Positions 19,339 to 29,586 of a DNA stretch of 64,000 nucleotides are shown here, in pieces. Source of the DNA: Tatlockia sp. GTDB taxonomy: Bacteria > Pseudomonadota > Gammaproteobacteria > Legionellales > Legionellaceae. Position numbers and translations under genes: made by a program. Each line of letters starts with the position of its first letter. Positions within the stretch are counted from its first letter, which is position 1. The DNA lies in contig JACCWI010000019.1 of NCBI GenBank assembly GCA_013697725.1, positions 1-64,000 on the forward strand. Reading direction: 5' to 3'. The notes under the pieces are model-generated. The model was given only the letters and a program-made list of their open reading frames with translations, was not told where the DNA came from and searched no databases.

Positions 19339-19363
19339 GGCAATATCCCTCCTTAGCAACCCG
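19334..19363 (+). promoter_or_regulatory. Possible expression-platform hairpin between riboswitch and metN
   Basis: GCGGTGGG (19333-19340) can pair with CCCGC (19360-19364) across the CCTCCTTAGCAA loop. It competes with or follows the GGCTAAAGCGG pseudoknot strand, so it could be the switching element. There is no T-run, which points to translational rather than terminator control. Confidence 0.3.
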
Positions 19364-19389
19364 CATCCTGTAAACACTAGGTTATCCTA

Positions 19390-20415
19390 ATGATTGAACT
19401 AAATGGATTAACAAAATCCTATGCGACTAACATTGCCCTAAATAATATTAATCTTTTTGTGCAGGAAGGTGAAATATTTGGCATTATTGGCAAAAGTGGC
19501 GCCGGTAAATCAACCCTTTTACGTTGTATCAATTTACTCGAAAAACCCGACAGCGGTGAAGTGCTTGTTGATAATGAAATCATTACCTCTCTTTCTGCTA
19601 ATAAATTACGATCTGCCCGTCATAAAATGGCAATGATTTTTCAGCATTTTAATTTGCTAAGTACTAAAACTGTCTATGAAAATATCGCTCTACCGATGCG
19701 CATCCAGGGAATGGATGAGCAAAGTATTAGAGGAAAAATAGATGAACTACTACCTTTAGTTGAATTAAGCGATAAGGTCGATGCTTATCCTTCGCAATTA
19801 AGCGGCGGGCAGAAGCAACGCGTGGCCATTGCCCGAGCCTTAAGTTGTTCGCCTAAAATTTTACTTTGCGATGAAGCCACTTCTGCTTTAGATCCAGAAA
19901 CAACAAGCGCAATTTTGGATTTATTAAAAAAAATTAACAGCCTCTATGGCCTTACCATCGTTTTAATTACGCATGAGATGGATGTGGTTAAACGAATTTG
20001 TCACCGTTTAGCAGTGATGGAAGCTGGTAAAATCATTGAAACCGAAGCGCTGGCTAATGTTTTCGCTAATGAACAAAGTCCTGCTCGTGCACTCTTATAC
20101 GCTCAATTAAGCCCCGAACTACCAATGTGTCTTAGAGGTCATTTATCTCAAATTGCCAATGATAGACCCTTATTGCGTCTATTATTTCAGGGCGAATCGG
20201 CAACCGTACCCTTTATTTCTAAAACCAGTCGGGATTTGCATTTAGATATTAATATTTTACTGGCTAATATCGATCGTTTTGATACCCTAACCTGCGGTGT
20301 TGTTGTGGTTGAGCTTAAAGCCAATCAATTAGTACTTAAGCAATTTATCGAGCGCTGTGAAGAAGCTAATTTAACTGTGGAGATTTTAGGTTATGTCACT
20401 GACCATGCTTTATGA
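19390..20415 (+). CDS. metN: Methionine ABC transporter ATP-binding protein
   Basis: This 341-aa ATPase powers import of D/L-methionine through the MetI permease. Walker [10 protein letters not shown] lies at about residue 37, the ABC signature LSGGQKQR near 139 and Walker [13 protein letters not shown] near 158. The C-terminal 95 aa form the NIL regulatory domain that senses internal methionine. It follows the SAM-II-like riboswitch and its 3' end overlaps metI by 23 nt, indicating translational coupling. Order metN-metI-metQ is the standard operon. Confidence 0.93.
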   Translation: MIELNGLTKSYATNIALNNINLFVQEGEIFGIIGKSGAGKSTLLRCINLLEKPDSGEVLVDNEIITSLSANKLRSARHKMAMIFQHFNLLSTKTVYENIALPMRIQGMDEQSIRGKIDELLPLVELSDKVDAYPSQLSGGQKQRVAIARALSCSPKILLCDEATSALDPETTSAILDLLKKINSLYGLTIVLITHEMDVVKRICHRLAVMEAGKIIETEALANVFANEQSPARALLYAQLSPELPMCLRGHLSQIANDRPLLRLLFQGESATVPFISKTSRDLHLDINILLANIDRFDTLTCGVVVVELKANQLVLKQFIERCEEANLTVEILGYVTDHAL

Positions 20416-21040
20416 TTTACTAATCGCCACGGGTGAAACTATTTATATGGTTTTTGCCTCTACTTTTTTCGCAGTTTTATTAGGCTTACCTTTAGGTACT
20501 CTTCTTTTTACCAGTGCAAAAATAAAACCCCAGGCCTGGTTAAGCCGCCTTATTTCAGGTCTTATCAATATTAGCCGCTCTATTCCCTTTATTATTTTGC
20601 TGGTAGCCTTAATTCCTTTCACCCGTTTATTGGTCGGAACGTCAATTGGTATTCACGCGGCAATGGTTCCACTAACCCTTGGCGCAACCCCTTTTTTCGC
20701 GCGCCTTGTTGACAATGTTTATAGAAATTTACCCGAAGGGCTAATCGAAGCCGGTTTTTCCATGGGTACAAATACCTGGCAAATGATTCGTCATTTATTA
20801 TTCCCAGAAGCTTTTCCAGCTCTTATTCAGGCAATAACCGTTACAGCAATTACCCTGGTTAATTATTCAGCCATGGCCGGCACAGTCGGCGGCGGAGGTT
20901 TAGGCGATTTGGCCATTCGCTATGGCTATCAACGTTTTAATGTTGTAGTTATGTTAGCCACTGTTGCTATTTTAATCGTTATAGTTCAACTTTTGCAGAT
21001 GGCAGGTGACCGCTTGGCTCGCCATTACACTCATAATTAA
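20393..21040 (+). CDS. metI: Methionine ABC transporter permease
   Basis: This 215-aa inner-membrane permease has five predicted hydrophobic segments and the ABC permease coupling loop at about 115-135 ([20 protein letters not shown]). It also has the MetI hallmark [21 protein letters not shown]. It translocates methionine with MetN and MetQ. ATG 20393 overlaps the metN stop; an internal ATG at 20405 is a possible alternative start. It is followed after 25 nt by metQ. Confidence 0.92.
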   Translation: MSLTMLYDLLIATGETIYMVFASTFFAVLLGLPLGTLLFTSAKIKPQAWLSRLISGLINISRSIPFIILLVALIPFTRLLVGTSIGIHAAMVPLTLGATPFFARLVDNVYRNLPEGLIEAGFSMGTNTWQMIRHLLFPEAFPALIQAITVTAITLVNYSAMAGTVGGGGLGDLAIRYGYQRFNVVVMLATVAILIVIVQLLQMAGDRLARHYTHN

Positions 21041-21065
21041 TTGGTTCAAAAACTTGGAGATTGGC

Positions 21066-21836
21066 ATGCGAATTTTATCTTTTTTCTTAGCCATTTGTTT
21101 AGTTGCTTGTTCCAAGCCTTCGCCCAATCGCCTGGTGATTGGCACCATCGCTGGTCCAGAAACGGACTTGGTTGAAGTGGCTAAAGACCTTGCGCAAAGC
21201 AAATATGGTTTAAGCTTAAAAATTATTGAATTTAATGATTACAATTTACCAAATGAGGCTTTAGAAGACGGGAGTTTAGATGCTAATGTTTATCAACATC
21301 TTCCTTATCTTGAGGCCGCAACTAAAGCTCATGGCTATCATTTGCAAGCTATAGGTAAAACGTTTATTTATCCCACAGGTATCTATTCCAATAAAATCAA
21401 AAATTTAACGGAACTTAAAGCCCAAGCTCTGATAGCCATTCCCAATGATCCGAGCAATGAGGCGCGAGCCTTGTTATTACTACAAAAAGCGAAATTGATT
21501 CAGCTAAAGCAAGTGGCTATGCCAACGCTTGCGGATATCCTATCCAATCCTAAACAGCTTCGCTTTAAAGAATTGGATGCCGCCCAACTACCCCGTGTTT
21601 TGGCAGATGTGGATGCTGCAGTTATCAACACTAACTTTGCAGTTCCCGCAGGTTTGAGTGTTAAAGATGCCATATTTTCCGAAGGTAAAGATTCGCCCTA
21701 TGCCAATTTAATTGTAATTCGTAGTGATTCCACCAAAAAACCACAATTAGAAAATTTTGTAAAGGCGATGAATTCAGCTGAAGTGAAGGCTAAAGCAAAA
21801 CAACTGTTTGGCGACGAAGCAATACCTGCCTGGTAA
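21066..21836 (+). CDS. metQ: Methionine-binding lipoprotein
   Basis: This is the NlpA-family substrate-binding protein for the MetNI importer. ATG 21066 is chosen because it gives a short lipoprotein signal peptide ending in the lipobox LVAC; an upstream in-frame start at 21006 would overlap metI and bury the signal. The mature Cys is followed by KPSPNRLVIGTIAGPETDL, then ANVYQHLPYL and AQLPRVLADVDAAVINTNFA, typical NlpA/MetQ motifs lining the methionine pocket. It closes the metNIQ operon. Confidence 0.92.
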   Translation: MRILSFFLAICLVACSKPSPNRLVIGTIAGPETDLVEVAKDLAQSKYGLSLKIIEFNDYNLPNEALEDGSLDANVYQHLPYLEAATKAHGYHLQAIGKTFIYPTGIYSNKIKNLTELKAQALIAIPNDPSNEARALLLLQKAKLIQLKQVAMPTLADILSNPKQLRFKELDAAQLPRVLADVDAAVINTNFAVPAGLSVKDAIFSEGKDSPYANLIVIRSDSTKKPQLENFVKAMNSAEVKAKAKQLFGDEAIPAW

Positions 21837-21866
21837 AGCCTTAATTATTTGTTAACATTTTAATGG

Positions 21867-21872
21867 TATACT
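21867..21872 (+). promoter_or_regulatory. Possible -10 element (TATACT) for the 453-aa ORF
   Basis: TATACT sits 32 nt before ATG 21904, with TTATTT about 16 nt upstream as a weak -35. It may drive the unknown gene separately from metNIQ. Confidence 0.3.
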
Positions 21873-21903
21873 TTTTTTATTGAGATTCGTTTTAGAGGTG
21901 AAC

Positions 21904-23265
21904 ATGGCAGGTCCTAAAGTTACTAATAGTCTTCACGCCTTCAGTTCAAAATCGAAACTGGCCTGGTTTGAAAAATATAAGAACAGTTCAAATTTTACTG
22001 GCAGTCTATCTAGCGCCTCAAGCCTGGATGATTATAATAAATCCCGCATTAAATCTAGCAATGACTTCGTCGACATCAAAGCGCCTGACGGTAAAACCTT
22101 GACTGAAAAGCTTAAACAGGCTAAGTCTACCCAAGAGCTTGCGGATGTGGCTATAATTAACGACGTACTTGCCAATGCATTCAAATCTGAACCCTTTGAA
22201 AAGGAACGTCGCTCATTTAAAGCAAAACAAGATGAACTAGGCAAACTTCTTTCTGCTAAAAAACCTGCATTCTCACCCGGCGAGGTTGCTACCTACCTAC
22301 TTCAAACACGAAGTGAAGTATCCGAAGCTGTTAAAAATCAATATGAGCTGGCTAAAGCAAACCTCAACCAGTCCTTTGACAATAATACCCAATTCACCGA
22401 CGCGCTTAAACGCACCCTAAATTGTGGTGATGCTCATTTAGAGACTACCAAGCAAGATATGCTTGCGGCTCTTGAAAAAAATAACAATGATGGTCTAGCT
22501 AAGTTTGAAAAAGCGATTGGCGACAATGCCAAACAGCTTACCCAAGCAGAGACAGACAGATTTCATCGTTACGTGTTTTTTGAAGACCGCCTAAAGCGCA
22601 AACGAGTAATGAGTAACGAGATAATAAAAAAATCTAACGCAAACAATGAAGAAGGTGCTTCAGTTGAATTTAATTCGGAAAATGGCGAGGCTATTTTCAA
22701 GAATTTGAAGGTACAAGATCTAGAGACTTTTGAAACGATTCAAGAAGGTCTAATTGCAGCCTTTAACCGACCTATAAAAAAGAATGACGATGGCAGCTTT
22801 TCGATGACCTTAAATCGCATCTATCAATCTGACAATAGTATTCATAGCGATGCAGCTGCTTTTACGCAACCCTTAGTGGCAAGTGGTAATAAAAAAATTA
22901 CTTTTAAGATCAATAACAAAGATCCTGTTAGGGCCGCAGAGCATGCACGCTTATTTTTAGAAGGCGCTGTACTTGCCGGAGCCAATCCAAAAGACATCAC
23001 TATACATGTTAACGGTGAAGTGAAACATAAATATGATGACAAAGGCGTTTTTGAAAAAAATGAACTCTTTAAAGAGTACCCAGAACGTCTGCAATATGCC
23101 CAGGCAAAAGCGGACTCTATGGCCGGCCTGGTGACTAAAGCGATAGAAGGCTCGGATAGTAAAACTCAGGAAATCAAAGCTAAGCTGCAAGAATTAATTC
23201 CACCTGATGAAGATGCTGTACAAGGCCTGGATGCGAATGAGAATCCTAATAATTTGGTAATTTGA
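21904..23265 (+). CDS. Hypothetical effector-like protein, 453 aa
   Basis: I do not recognise this protein. ATG 21904 has TTAGAGGTGAAC directly upstream; an earlier in-frame start at 21880 lacks a ribosome binding site. It is soluble and charged, without a signal peptide. Helical, Lys/Glu-rich segments occupy most of the first 270 aa. A compact region near 340-400 (AAEHARLFLEGAVLAGANP followed by KDITIHVNGEV) alternates helix and strand and looks like a small folded domain. The tail is acidic (IPPDEDAVQGLDANENPNNL). Acidity near the C-terminus and genomic setting suggest a type IV substrate, which is inference. It stands alone between metQ and the efflux operon. Confidence 0.6.
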   Translation: MAGPKVTNSLHAFSSKSKLAWFEKYKNSSNFTGSLSSASSLDDYNKSRIKSSNDFVDIKAPDGKTLTEKLKQAKSTQELADVAIINDVLANAFKSEPFEKERRSFKAKQDELGKLLSAKKPAFSPGEVATYLLQTRSEVSEAVKNQYELAKANLNQSFDNNTQFTDALKRTLNCGDAHLETTKQDMLAALEKNNNDGLAKFEKAIGDNAKQLTQAETDRFHRYVFFEDRLKRKRVMSNEIIKKSNANNEEGASVEFNSENGEAIFKNLKVQDLETFETIQEGLIAAFNRPIKKNDDGSFSMTLNRIYQSDNSIHSDAAAFTQPLVASGNKKITFKINNKDPVRAAEHARLFLEGAVLAGANPKDITIHVNGEVKHKYDDKGVFEKNELFKEYPERLQYAQAKADSMAGLVTKAIEGSDSKTQEIKAKLQELIPPDEDAVQGLDANENPNNLVI

Positions 23266-23629
23266 GGCTTGAGCTTAATTCGCAAACGAGAGATTCCCCG
23301 GATAAGCCGGGGTACCTAGTATTTACAACACTCAGCTATGCTAATCCCCTGACTCTCCCTGTATCTGTATCATTTCCTCACCTCAGCTTGCGTAAATATC
23401 TATCCCAATAGCAATACCACATCACCTAGCTTTTATTCTTTGAAGAATAGTTCACATACTCTGTAATTTGTAAGGGAATTCTGTTATTTTCATTGAAGGT
23501 ATTAATTAATTTTTTCTCTTGTTTTTCAGCGTATTAAGTAAAAATTAGTGTCAATCTAAAAGGTCTTATTGATGATACAAGGAATTACTCAAAACCTTTT
23601 CTCGCAGGTAAAAGGAGTCGGATTAGTTG
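23266..23629. other. Intergenic region before the RND operon
   Basis: A GC-rich hairpin CCCCGG (23296-23301) / CCGGGG (23307-23312) lies 30 bp after the 453-aa gene and may act as a weak terminator, though it lacks a T-run. The rest is AT-rich, with AAAGGAGT at 23610-23617 serving as ribosome binding site for the adaptor gene. I see no further gene. Confidence 0.4.
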
Positions 23630-24763
23630 ATGCTTAAATTTTTTTCTAAACATCTTTGCTTTAGCATGCTGGCTCTAAGTTTAATACTTGCTTTTCTACT
23701 TATCTTTTATTACTCAAAAAGCATTTCAAAGCCAGTTAATCACGAGTCTCCTCTGCTTCATCAAAATGGACGTTTGGTAGTACCTGAAACCTCGCCCTTA
23801 CGACAATTCATTAAGGTTCAACCTGCATTTGAACAATTAGTAATTTCACCCTTTACACTACCGGCCATCGTAGAAGCTGATCCTGCAAGGCTCGTTAAAG
23901 TTCTACCGCCTCTTCTCGGTCGCATAATAAAAATTAATAAACGTCTTGGCGATCCTGTTCAAGCCGGGGAAATCTTGTTTACTCTTGATTCAGCAGATCT
24001 GGCTCAAGCAATGTCTGATTTGAATAGAGCAAAAGCTGCATTAACCTTTGCGCAAGAAAATCTCAATCGTCAGCAACGGCTTAGCCTTGCCAATATTTCA
24101 GCAAGACATGATTTGCAACAGGCTCGCAATGAATTTGAACAAACAACCAGCGAACTCCAGCGGGCAAGTTCTCGGCTTCAAGCCTTAAATATCAACAAGG
24201 CTGATGTCGATGCTCATGTGCTTACTGTTCGCTCGCCAATTTCCGGTCGAGTCATTGATATGAATGCCGCGGTTGGTGGTTATTGGAATGATTTAAATGC
24301 ATCCATTATGACCGTTGCTGATTTATCTCGAGTCTTTGTCAGTGCCAGCGCTCAAGAAAAGGACATCAAGCATCTTTTTGTAGGCCAGGATGTGGATGTC
24401 ATTCTGGATGCCTATTCTCAACATCTTCGCTCTAAAGTTCGGTTTATTGGCGCCTTATTAAATCCTGACACTCGCACTCTTACCGTGCGAATGAGTTTTG
24501 ACAACAAGCAAGGGCTGTTAAAACCCAATATGTTCGGCAAAGCAAGCTTTCTAGGTCAACCCCGTAAACGAATTTTGCTGCCGCTAACTACTGTTATTCA
24601 GAGAGGTTTTGATAGTATTGTATTTGTTGAAGTAGCTCCCTGGCAGTTCGAAGCACGTTTAATCGACCTTGGTTCTCAAATCAATAATAAAGTTGAGGTA
24701 CTTTCAGGATTAAAGGTGGGTGAGTCTGTGGTGATCAAAGGGGGAATTATCCTCAATGATTGA
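23630..24763 (+). CDS. RND efflux periplasmic adaptor (HlyD/CzcB family)
   Basis: This membrane-fusion protein of about 377 aa bridges the RND pump and the outer-membrane channel. A single N-terminal transmembrane segment (MLALSLILAFLLIFYY) is followed by the lipoyl/barrel-sandwich halves (LGRIIKINKRLGDPVQAGEI and VRSPISGRVIDMNAAVGG) flanking a coiled-coil hairpin of about 75 aa rich in Gln/Asn. Beta-barrel and membrane-proximal domains follow (QDVDVILDAYSQ, LLKPNMFGKASF). ATG 23630 follows AAAGGAGTCGG; a TTG directly upstream is less likely. The gene overlaps the pump gene by 8 nt, so the two are translationally coupled. Confidence 0.9.
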   Translation: MLKFFSKHLCFSMLALSLILAFLLIFYYSKSISKPVNHESPLLHQNGRLVVPETSPLRQFIKVQPAFEQLVISPFTLPAIVEADPARLVKVLPPLLGRIIKINKRLGDPVQAGEILFTLDSADLAQAMSDLNRAKAALTFAQENLNRQQRLSLANISARHDLQQARNEFEQTTSELQRASSRLQALNINKADVDAHVLTVRSPISGRVIDMNAAVGGYWNDLNASIMTVADLSRVFVSASAQEKDIKHLFVGQDVDVILDAYSQHLRSKVRFIGALLNPDTRTLTVRMSFDNKQGLLKPNMFGKASFLGQPRKRILLPLTTVIQRGFDSIVFVEVAPWQFEARLIDLGSQINNKVEVLSGLKVGESVVIKGGIILND

Positions 24764-27700
24764 AAAACTGGTTATCCAATGCTTTCATCGTCGCGGCATC
24801 GTTGCACTTGTTTTTCTATTTCTCTGTTTTTATGGTTTTTATTGTTGGAAGCAATTGCCTCTTGAAGCTTACCCGGATATCGCCCCCACTACTTCTCAGG
24901 TAATTACACAGGTTAATGGCTTAGCCGCTGAGGAAGTTGAACAGCAAATAACCATTCCTCTGGAACGCGAAATCATGGGAACGCCAGGTATAGCAGTGAT
25001 GCGCTCGCGCTCAACCTTCGGCCTCTCCCTGATCACCGTTATTTTTCAAGATGGCGCCGAAAATTACTGGTCTCGCCAACGTCTTCTGGAACGAATCAAT
25101 AATGTAACCCTCCCCTATAATGCCCTGCCGACTCTCGATCCGCTAACTTCACCTATCGGGGAAATTTTGCGCTACACCCTGCAATCGACCACCCACACTT
25201 TAGGCGAATTATCAGAATTACAATTTTGGAAAGTGATTCCGCGATTGAAACAAGTTCCAGGGGTGACTGATATCACTAATTTTGGTGGCGTGACGACTCA
25301 ATTTATGCTCGAACTCGATCCTGTCAAAATGTCAAAATATGGCATCTCGCTCGAGCAAATCATACAAACCATCAATAATAATAACGCCAATGCCGGCGGT
25401 TCAATTATGAATCGTGGCGAACAAGGAATTGTGGTCCGAGGCGTGGGATTAATACGTAATTTAGAAGATTTTTCTAATATTCATATTACCCAATCCAAAG
25501 GCGTTCCCGTTTATTTGAAAGATTTAGGCCAAGTTACCTTAGGCCATAAGCAGCGCCATGGTATTGTCGGAAAAGATAAAAACCCTGACGTAGTGGAAGG
25601 CATCGTCTTGCTGCTTAAAAATGAAAATCCCTCTAAAGTGATGAAAGGCGTTGCCGAAGCACTTGCTGAATTAAATGAACATATTCTGCCTAAAGATGTG
25701 AAAGTGGTTCCCTATCTAAATCGTGCAAATTTAGTTCATGCCACGGTGCATACCGTGGGTAAAACCCTGTTTGATGGCATGATAATGGTCACACTCATTT
25801 TATTATTTTTTCTAGGGTCAATCAGAGCTGCGGCAATTGTTGCCATCACTATTCCTATCTCCTTGTTAACCGCTTTTGCATTGATGTATAACTTTAATAT
25901 TCCTGCCAATTTACTCTCTCTTGGCGCCATTGACTTTGGTATTCTTGTCGATGGTGCCATTGTAGTGATGGAAAATATTTTGCGGCGCCGTGAAGCTGAT
26001 GAAGAATCCCTTTTAACCGAAAATGACGTTTTAAAATCAACATTACAAGTAACCCAGCCTATTTTTTTTGGTATTCTTGTTATCATCACCGCCTATTCAG
26101 TTCTTTTTGCCTTTCAACAGATTGAGTATAAATTATTTTCACCGATGGCTTTCGCGGTCGGCTTTGCGCTCATCGGTGCCTTGCTGGTAGCCTTAGCTTT
26201 GGTGCCCGGCTTGGCCTATTGGTCCTATCATAAACCCGTTAAAATCTACAAGAATAGATTGCTTAGTTGGCTTCTGCCGCAGTATGAGTCCCTACTTCAT
26301 AAATTAGTCGGTCGTAATAAATTAGTAGTTAGCCTTTTTGCTCTTACGTTTTTTTTGGTTAGCGTTTTGGGAATCACTATCGGACGGGATTTTTTACCTT
26401 ATCTCGATGAAGGCTCACTCTGGTTACAAGTTATTTTACCACCGGGGATTTCCCTTAATAAAGCCAATGAAATGGCTGGTGAAATTCGCAAGGCCACCTT
26501 GGAATTTAAAGAAGTTGATCACGTTATCACCCAAGTGGGGCGAAACGATGAAGGGACTGATCCCTTCACGCCGTCGCATATTGAAGGTGCCATCACCCTT
26601 CATCCATACAATAGCTGGCAATCGGGCTGGACAAAACAGGAATTGATTAAACATCTTTCGGAACGCTATTTAAAACTGGCAGGCGTACATGTTTCCTTCT
26701 CTCAACCGATGATTGATGGCGTGTTAGATAAGGTAGCCGGGGCGCATTCGGATTTAGTGGTAAAAGTCTATGGCTCTAATTTTCATGAGCTGCGTAAGCT
26801 TGCCAATTCAATAGTTCAGGTATTAAGAGCAGTGCCTGGCGCGCAGGATGTCATTATCGACCAGGAACCACCAATGACTGAGTTGCGAATTGATGTCAAT
26901 CGTAAAGCCATAGCCCGCTTAGGTATCAATATTGCCGATATTATGAATCTAATCCAAACTGGCATTGGCGGCACACCTATTACCAAAATCTATGTCGAAG
27001 ACCGCAGCTATGATATCACCGCAAGATTTCTCCCGACCATTCGTAATAATCCTCAAGCTATTGGTGATCTTTTATTAAAAACTGAAAAAGGGGCGCAAAT
27101 TGCCTTAGCTCAGTTGGCCAATATTCGCTTTGTAGAAGGGCAAACAACCATCACCCGAGAAATGAATAAACGACAATTAATAGTGCGTTTAAATTTGCGA
27201 GGACGCGATTTAGCAAGCTTTACTCATGAAGCGCAAGAGCGTATTGCTCATGAAATTAAATATGACTCCACTCTTTATCAAATCAAATGGGGTGGCCAAC
27301 TTGAAAATCAACAACGGGCGCAGGCTCGACTTAGCGTAATAATTCCACTGTTATTAGGCTTGATGCTTGTATTGCTTTTTTCACAATTTGGTAACTTGCG
27401 CCAACCCGGATTGATCCTTCTGGCAGTGCCACTGGCTATGTTTGGCGGGCTAGCAGCCTTGCATCTGCGCGGCATGACCTTTAATGTTTCTTCAACGGTT
27501 GGATTTATCGCTCTTTTTGGTGTTGCAGTGCTTAATGCAATTATTATGATCGCTAACCTTAACCGCTGGCAGCAACAAGCTTCGACTGGCTCTTTAAAAG
27601 AAGCGGTGATTAACGGCGCAAAAGAGCGGATGCGACCCGTATTAATGACAGCAACAGTTGCAGCTGTGGGTATGATTCCAGCGGCTATTAATCATGGTCT

Positions 27701-27869
27701 TGGTTCTGATGTGCAGCGGCCTTTAGCCACAGTAATTGTGGGTGGATTAATTAGCGCTACTGCACTGACCTTGATTCTGTTACCGGCTTTATATTATCTG
27801 ATTGAAGAACGATTTATTGCTCGCAAAACCCGAAAAACCAGTGGTTTGTCAGGCGAGGATAAGCATTGA
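24756..27869 (+). CDS. HME-family RND heavy-metal efflux pump (CzcA-like)
   Basis: This 1037-aa inner-membrane proton antiporter exports metal ions. It starts with the family pattern LPLEAYPDIAPT. It has large periplasmic loops and twelve predicted membrane segments, and carries AIDFGILVDGAIVVMEN in TM4: Asp393, Asp399 and Glu406. The spacing (6 and 7) matches CzcA D402/D408/E415, the signature of the Zn/Co/Cd (HME1) subgroup, and differs from Cu/Ag pumps of the CusA type. Legionella has related Hel pumps, but I do not assign a hel symbol. Substrate is inferred from the motif only. It is middle gene of a three-gene operon. Confidence 0.9.
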   Translation: MIEKLVIQCFHRRGIVALVFLFLCFYGFYCWKQLPLEAYPDIAPTTSQVITQVNGLAAEEVEQQITIPLEREIMGTPGIAVMRSRSTFGLSLITVIFQDGAENYWSRQRLLERINNVTLPYNALPTLDPLTSPIGEILRYTLQSTTHTLGELSELQFWKVIPRLKQVPGVTDITNFGGVTTQFMLELDPVKMSKYGISLEQIIQTINNNNANAGGSIMNRGEQGIVVRGVGLIRNLEDFSNIHITQSKGVPVYLKDLGQVTLGHKQRHGIVGKDKNPDVVEGIVLLLKNENPSKVMKGVAEALAELNEHILPKDVKVVPYLNRANLVHATVHTVGKTLFDGMIMVTLILLFFLGSIRAAAIVAITIPISLLTAFALMYNFNIPANLLSLGAIDFGILVDGAIVVMENILRRREADEESLLTENDVLKSTLQVTQPIFFGILVIITAYSVLFAFQQIEYKLFSPMAFAVGFALIGALLVALALVPGLAYWSYHKPVKIYKNRLLSWLLPQYESLLHKLVGRNKLVVSLFALTFFLVSVLGITIGRDFLPYLDEGSLWLQVILPPGISLNKANEMAGEIRKATLEFKEVDHVITQVGRNDEGTDPFTPSHIEGAITLHPYNSWQSGWTKQELIKHLSERYLKLAGVHVSFSQPMIDGVLDKVAGAHSDLVVKVYGSNFHELRKLANSIVQVLRAVPGAQDVIIDQEPPMTELRIDVNRKAIARLGINIADIMNLIQTGIGGTPITKIYVEDRSYDITARFLPTIRNNPQAIGDLLLKTEKGAQIALAQLANIRFVEGQTTITREMNKRQLIVRLNLRGRDLASFTHEAQERIAHEIKYDSTLYQIKWGGQLENQQRAQARLSVIIPLLLGLMLVLLFSQFGNLRQPGLILLAVPLAMFGGLAALHLRGMTFNVSSTVGFIALFGVAVLNAIIMIANLNRWQQQASTGSLKEAVINGAKERMRPVLMTATVAAVGMIPAAINHGLGSDVQRPLATVIVGGLISATALTLILLPALYYLIEERFIARKTRKTSGLSGEDKH

Positions 27870-29353
27870 ACTTAAACAATATTCCGGCTCAACTTGCCTT
27901 AATTTTCTTAATTCTGAGTGGCTGTACCTTAGGCCCAGATTTTCATCGTGCCCCACCGCCGCCTATTAAGCACTATACGCGCGATAAGTTACCGGCTAAT
28001 ACTGTTTCTACCTCGTCTCTTGCGGGCAAAAGCCAGTTTTTCGTCAATGGCCAGGATATTCCCGCCGAGTGGTGGAAAGCCTTTCATTCAAAGCCCCTTA
28101 ATCAATTAATAAAAGCTGCCTTAATTGCCAATCCTGATTTACAAGCCGCTGACGCAGGCTTACGAATGGCTCAAGAACTGGCTTTAGCGCAGCGGGCATT
28201 TTTTTATCCACGAGTGGATGGAAATTTAAATGTCACACGGCAGGAAACTGCACATACTTTAACACCAGTGGTCGCTACCAATTCATTCTTTTACACCTTG
28301 ATAACACCGCAATTGACTATCTCTTATGTTCCCGATGTTTTTGGTGCTAATCGTCGTCAAGTCGAATCAGAGGAAGCTCAAGTAGCCGCGCAAATTTTTC
28401 AACGGGAAGCCTTGATATTAACTATTTCATCCAATGTCGCCTTAGCAGCAATTCAGGAAGCCGCGTTAAGAGCGCAAATTAGAGCTATAAAGCGTGCAAT
28501 AGCTATTGGCAAGCGTCAACTTAGCATGTTGCAGGAAGAACATGAAGCTGGCGAAATTGGTCTGGAAGGCGTGAGTGCTCAACAAGCTCTGTTAGCGCAA
28601 TTAAAAACCCTCCTTCCTTCTTTAAAATTGCAATTGGCAAAGCAACACCATTTATTAGCGATTCTCTGTGGACAGTTTCCTAGTGAGCAATTATTTAATC
28701 GATTTGAGCTTGGTAAATTAACGCTCCCACAAAAATTACCGGTCAGTCTGCCCTCAATTTTAGTGCAACAACGCCCTGATATTCGCGCTGCTGAAGCTCA
28801 AGCCCATGCTGCTGCAGCGCTGATTGGGGTTGCCAAAGCTCAACGTTTTCCGGGTATTTTATTAACAGCTACAGGCGGTTCAGCTGCCTATAATATTGGC
28901 AGTCTTTTTGAACCCAGCACCCTTTTTTGGGCACTTACGGCCAATGTAGCTCAGCCAATTTATAATGCCGGCCTTCTTAAACATAAGCAACGCGCAGCAG
29001 AAGCCGCTTATCTGCAAGCCGATGCAAAATACCGCTCGGTTGTTTTATCCGCTTTTCAAGATGTGGCTGATACACTTAAAGCAATTCAGTATAATGCTTT
29101 GAATCTTAAAGCCAGCCAAGCAGCCGTGAAAGCTGCGAAACGAAGTTTAGATATCGCCCAAATCCAATGGCAAGCTGGTTCTGTTGGTTATCTTGCTGTG
29201 CTTATTGCTGAACAAGCCTATCAACAATCACTGATTAGTTTAATTACTAGCCAGGCCAATCGTTTTAGCTCCAGCATCGCCTTATTTCAAGCATTAGGTG
29301 GCGGCTGGTGGGCTAAGCCAGGTATTCAACCGATTAAGAAAGTGGCAACGTAG
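27866..29353 (+). CDS. Outer-membrane efflux lipoprotein, NodT/OprM type
   Basis: This 495-aa TolC-like channel completes the tripartite pump. The signal peptide ends in a lipobox LSGC, followed by TLGPDFHRAPPPP, the NodT-family start. Two OEP repeats are visible (AEWWKAFHSKPLNQLIKAAL early; LPSILVQQRPDIRAAEAQAH in the second half). The start is TTG 27866, overlapping the pump stop codon by 4 nt (TTGA). NodT-type lipoprotein partners are more usual for HAE pumps than for HME pumps, which usually pair with CzcC-type proteins. Confidence 0.88.
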   Translation: MNLNNIPAQLALIFLILSGCTLGPDFHRAPPPPIKHYTRDKLPANTVSTSSLAGKSQFFVNGQDIPAEWWKAFHSKPLNQLIKAALIANPDLQAADAGLRMAQELALAQRAFFYPRVDGNLNVTRQETAHTLTPVVATNSFFYTLITPQLTISYVPDVFGANRRQVESEEAQVAAQIFQREALILTISSNVALAAIQEAALRAQIRAIKRAIAIGKRQLSMLQEEHEAGEIGLEGVSAQQALLAQLKTLLPSLKLQLAKQHHLLAILCGQFPSEQLFNRFELGKLTLPQKLPVSLPSILVQQRPDIRAAEAQAHAAAALIGVAKAQRFPGILLTATGGSAAYNIGSLFEPSTLFWALTANVAQPIYNAGLLKHKQRAAEAAYLQADAKYRSVVLSAFQDVADTLKAIQYNALNLKASQAAVKAAKRSLDIAQIQWQAGSVGYLAVLIAEQAYQQSLISLITSQANRFSSSIALFQALGGGWWAKPGIQPIKKVAT

Positions 29354-29385
29354 CCTTGATGGAGTGGCAATGGGTAATCCCGCCT

Positions 29386-29491
29386 CGTCATCCAGAGCGA
29401 AGCGAAGGATCTCCCTGCAGTGGCAAAGATGCTTTGGAAACCCTGAGACTATACCAGCACAAGTAGATCCCTCGCTTACACTCGGATGACG
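29386..29491. repeat. Dispersed palindromic repeat (GTCATCC...GGATCTCC family), inverted pair
   Basis: A direct arm starting CGTCATCCAGAGCGAAGCGA (29386) faces an inverted arm GATCCCTCGCTTACACTCGG ending ATGACG at 29491, about 50 nt apart. The same sequence recurs, one inverted copy plus five tandem copies, at 60133-60375. It lies just after the NodT stop codon and would form a long hairpin in RNA, so it may act as a mobile REP/MITE-like element and a barrier to read-through. Confidence 0.7.
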
Positions 29492-29586
29492 CAGAATTTA
29501 AGGAACAAGTTTGGTATAAGCTTGAGTCTAACTACCTGACAAGCAGGGTGGAGGTATTAAGTTTTGGCGTCTTGCAAAAACCCCGA

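Noticed and set aside
24756..27869. Copper/silver pump (CusA type)
   Set aside because: The TM4 motif DFGILVDGAIVVMEN matches the zinc/cobalt type.
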